Source: Deltaproteobacteria bacterium (lineage in GTDB: Bacteria; Desulfobacterota; Desulfobacteria; Desulfobacterales; Desulfatirhabdiaceae). Taken from it: a stretch of 6,270 nt of DNA. The notes beneath the pieces were generated by a model. It was not told the origin of the DNA and did not search any database. It worked only from the letters and a program-made list of their open reading frames with translations. Both the position numbers and the translations under genes were made by a program. Positions 4,951 to 6,270 of this stretch are shown in pieces (position 1 is the first letter of the stretch; every line of letters starts with the position of its first letter). The stretch spans positions 1 to 6,270 of the forward strand of contig JAPLJE010000430.1 of NCBI GenBank assembly GCA_026388755.1, written 5' to 3'.

Positions 4951-6270
4951 ATGCTGAGCATTCGAAAAATCGGCGTTCTGGGCAGAACCTACCGGCATCT
5001 GAACCGGTATCGCCAGATTCTGGGGATCCTGTTCAGTTACGGGTTCGGCGAAATCATCGAGCTTCTGAAGATCGATCAGTATCTGGATATCGGCCTGCAG
5101 ATGATTTCGAAAAACCGTGGAGATCGCATCGAAAAACTCTCCCGTGCCGCAAGAATTCGAATGGCTATTGAAGAACTGGGGCCAACGTATATCAAGCTGG
5201 GTCAGGTGCTTTCCACCCGTCCGGATCTTATTCCCGCAGAATTTGTTACTGAACTCACCCAACTTCAGGACAATGTTCCACCTTTCAGTTTCGATGAAAC
5301 CGAAAAAATCATCCTGTCCGAATTCGGCATTCCCTTTGATGTGCTTTTTGAATTTCTGGAAAAAACGCCGGTGGCTTCCGCATCCATTGCTCAGGTTTAC
5401 CGGGCTGGATCCAGGGATGGTGAAATTCTTGCGGTCAAGATTCAGCGTCCAGGCATTAAACGGATCATTGAGGTCGATCTGGAAATCATGCTTCACCTGG
5501 CCACCCTCATGGAGCGCCATATCGAAGAATTTGCGCTGCATCGGCCTGTTCGCATCGTGGAAGAGTTCACAAAGGTGCTGGAAAACGAAATCGATTTTAC
5601 GATCGAAGCAGCCAGCATGGAACGCATCGCTGCCATGTTTCTGAATGATCCGGCGGTGTATATTCCCAAAGTGTTTCGCGATAAATCCAGCTCAGCGGTG
5701 CTGACCATGGAGATGGTTGAAGGCATCAAGATCACCCATGTCGAGGCCATCGAAAAGGCGGGCCTGGATCGCAGACTATTGACTGTCAGGGGGGCGGATG
5801 TCTGCCTGAAACAGATTTTTCAATACGGTTTTTTTCATGCTGATCCCCATCCTGGCAACATCTATGCGCTTCCGGGAAATGTGATCTGTCTTCTGGATTT
5901 TGGAATGGTTGGTACCGTGGATCAAAGAACCCGTGAAGATTTTGTGGAACTGGTGGACAGCATTGTTCACCATCATTCATCCCGGGCTGTCCAGGTGCTT
6001 CTGAGGATTACCGAATGGGACAAGGAGCCCGCTCTGAGAGAGTTTGAAAAAGATGTTTCAGAATTCATGGGGCGGCATCTTTACAAGCCCCTCAGGGATA
6101 TCAAAATCGGCAGGCTGCTTCAGCACCTTCTAGAGATTTCTTCGATTCATGGCCTCCGGATTCCGGCGGACATCTTTCTTATGTTAAAAGCCCTGGGAAC
6201 GGTGGAAGGGATTGCGCTTGTGCTGGATCCTGAATTTGACATGGTTTCTCACGCAGCACCCTATATTCGA
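4951..6270 (+). CDS. ubiB: UbiB/AarF/ABC1-family atypical protein kinase-like protein (3' end cut by window)
   Basis: Membrane-associated kinase-fold ATPase of the COQ8/ADCK family; in ubiquinone makers it supports quinone biosynthesis. In anaerobes with menaquinone the role is unsettled, so the ubiB symbol denotes family. 440 codons are present and still open at the last base; family members are about 550 residues, so the C-terminal membrane helices are missing. Motifs in order are the family-specific KxGQ segment IKLGQVLSTRPDLIP (81-95), the alanine-rich loop VASASIAQVYRA (141-152) that replaces the usual glycine loop, ATP-site Lys163 in AVKIQRPG, ENEIDF (211-216), the catalytic loop FFHADPHPGNI (294-304) and the metal-binding LLDFGMVG (314-321). 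The ATG at 4951 is 28 nt after the fabH stop with a G-rich stretch 8 nt upstream, and no better in-frame start exists. It is probably cotranscribed with fabH. Confidence 0.92.
   Translation, partial: MLSIRKIGVLGRTYRHLNRYRQILGILFSYGFGEIIELLKIDQYLDIGLQMISKNRGDRIEKLSRAARIRMAIEELGPTYIKLGQVLSTRPDLIPAEFVTELTQLQDNVPPFSFDETEKIILSEFGIPFDVLFEFLEKTPVASASIAQVYRAGSRDGEILAVKIQRPGIKRIIEVDLEIMLHLATLMERHIEEFALHRPVRIVEEFTKVLENEIDFTIEAASMERIAAMFLNDPAVYIPKVFRDKSSSAVLTMEMVEGIKITHVEAIEKAGLDRRLLTVRGADVCLKQIFQYGFFHADPHPGNIYALPGNVICLLDFGMVGTVDQRTREDFVELVDSIVHHHSSRAVQVLLRITEWDKEPALREFEKDVSEFMGRHLYKPLRDIKIGRLLQHLLEISSIHGLRIPADIFLMLKALGTVEGIALVLDPEFDMVSHAAPYIR

Overview
The window looks like a chromosomal piece from an anaerobic Gram-negative bacterium. 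The best guess is a sulfate-reducing Desulfobacterota (old Deltaproteobacteria), because a dihydrolipoamide dehydrogenase gene is coupled to an HdrA-type iron-sulfur flavoprotein gene, moderately GC-rich codons are used throughout, and the FabH and UbiB-like proteins are of bacterial type. This taxonomic call is inference. There are no RNA genes, insertion sequences, CRISPR arrays or phage genes.

Left block (3-2688, + strand). The 3' two thirds of lpdA (dihydrolipoyl dehydrogenase) ends in an ATGA overlap with a gene for a full-length HdrA-like protein of about 650 residues. The protein has an N-terminal HdrA domain, an FAD-binding thioredoxin-reductase-like core and four ferredoxin-type 4Fe-4S motifs. 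As written the hdrA gene is split over three reading frames. One break is at about 959, where four expected residues are missing (an 11-nt deletion fits). The other is an extra G in a GGGG run at 1555-1558. All domains on either side of the breaks are intact, so this is either a very young pseudogene or sequence error. No hdrB, hdrC or mvhD follows.

Middle block (2681-3757, - strand). This block converges on hdrA, and the two stop codons overlap. In transcription order it holds a promoter near 3728-3757 with a palindrome over its -10 element, a beheaded ArsR-family regulator (only wing and C-terminal helix, 3590-3706), a previously unlisted 48-residue cysteine-rich protein (9 Cys, C-terminal CCGGGSCC) and a rhomboid intramembrane serine protease. 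The rhomboid GTG start lies inside the end of the small gene, so the two look translationally coupled. I read this as a decayed metal- or metalloid-responsive operon whose regulator has been lost.

Right block (3787-6270, + strand). A good sigma70-type promoter (TTGACA, 17 bp, TACTAT) diverges from the middle operon and drives fabH (beta-ketoacyl-ACP synthase III, Cys-His-Asn triad intact, TTG start). After 28 nt comes a UbiB/AarF/ABC1-family atypical kinase that runs off the window end.

The strongest candidates for something undescribed are the Cys-rich microprotein coupled to a rhomboid protease and the ArsR remnant upstream of it. The broken lpdA-hdrA redox pair also deserves checking against raw reads.
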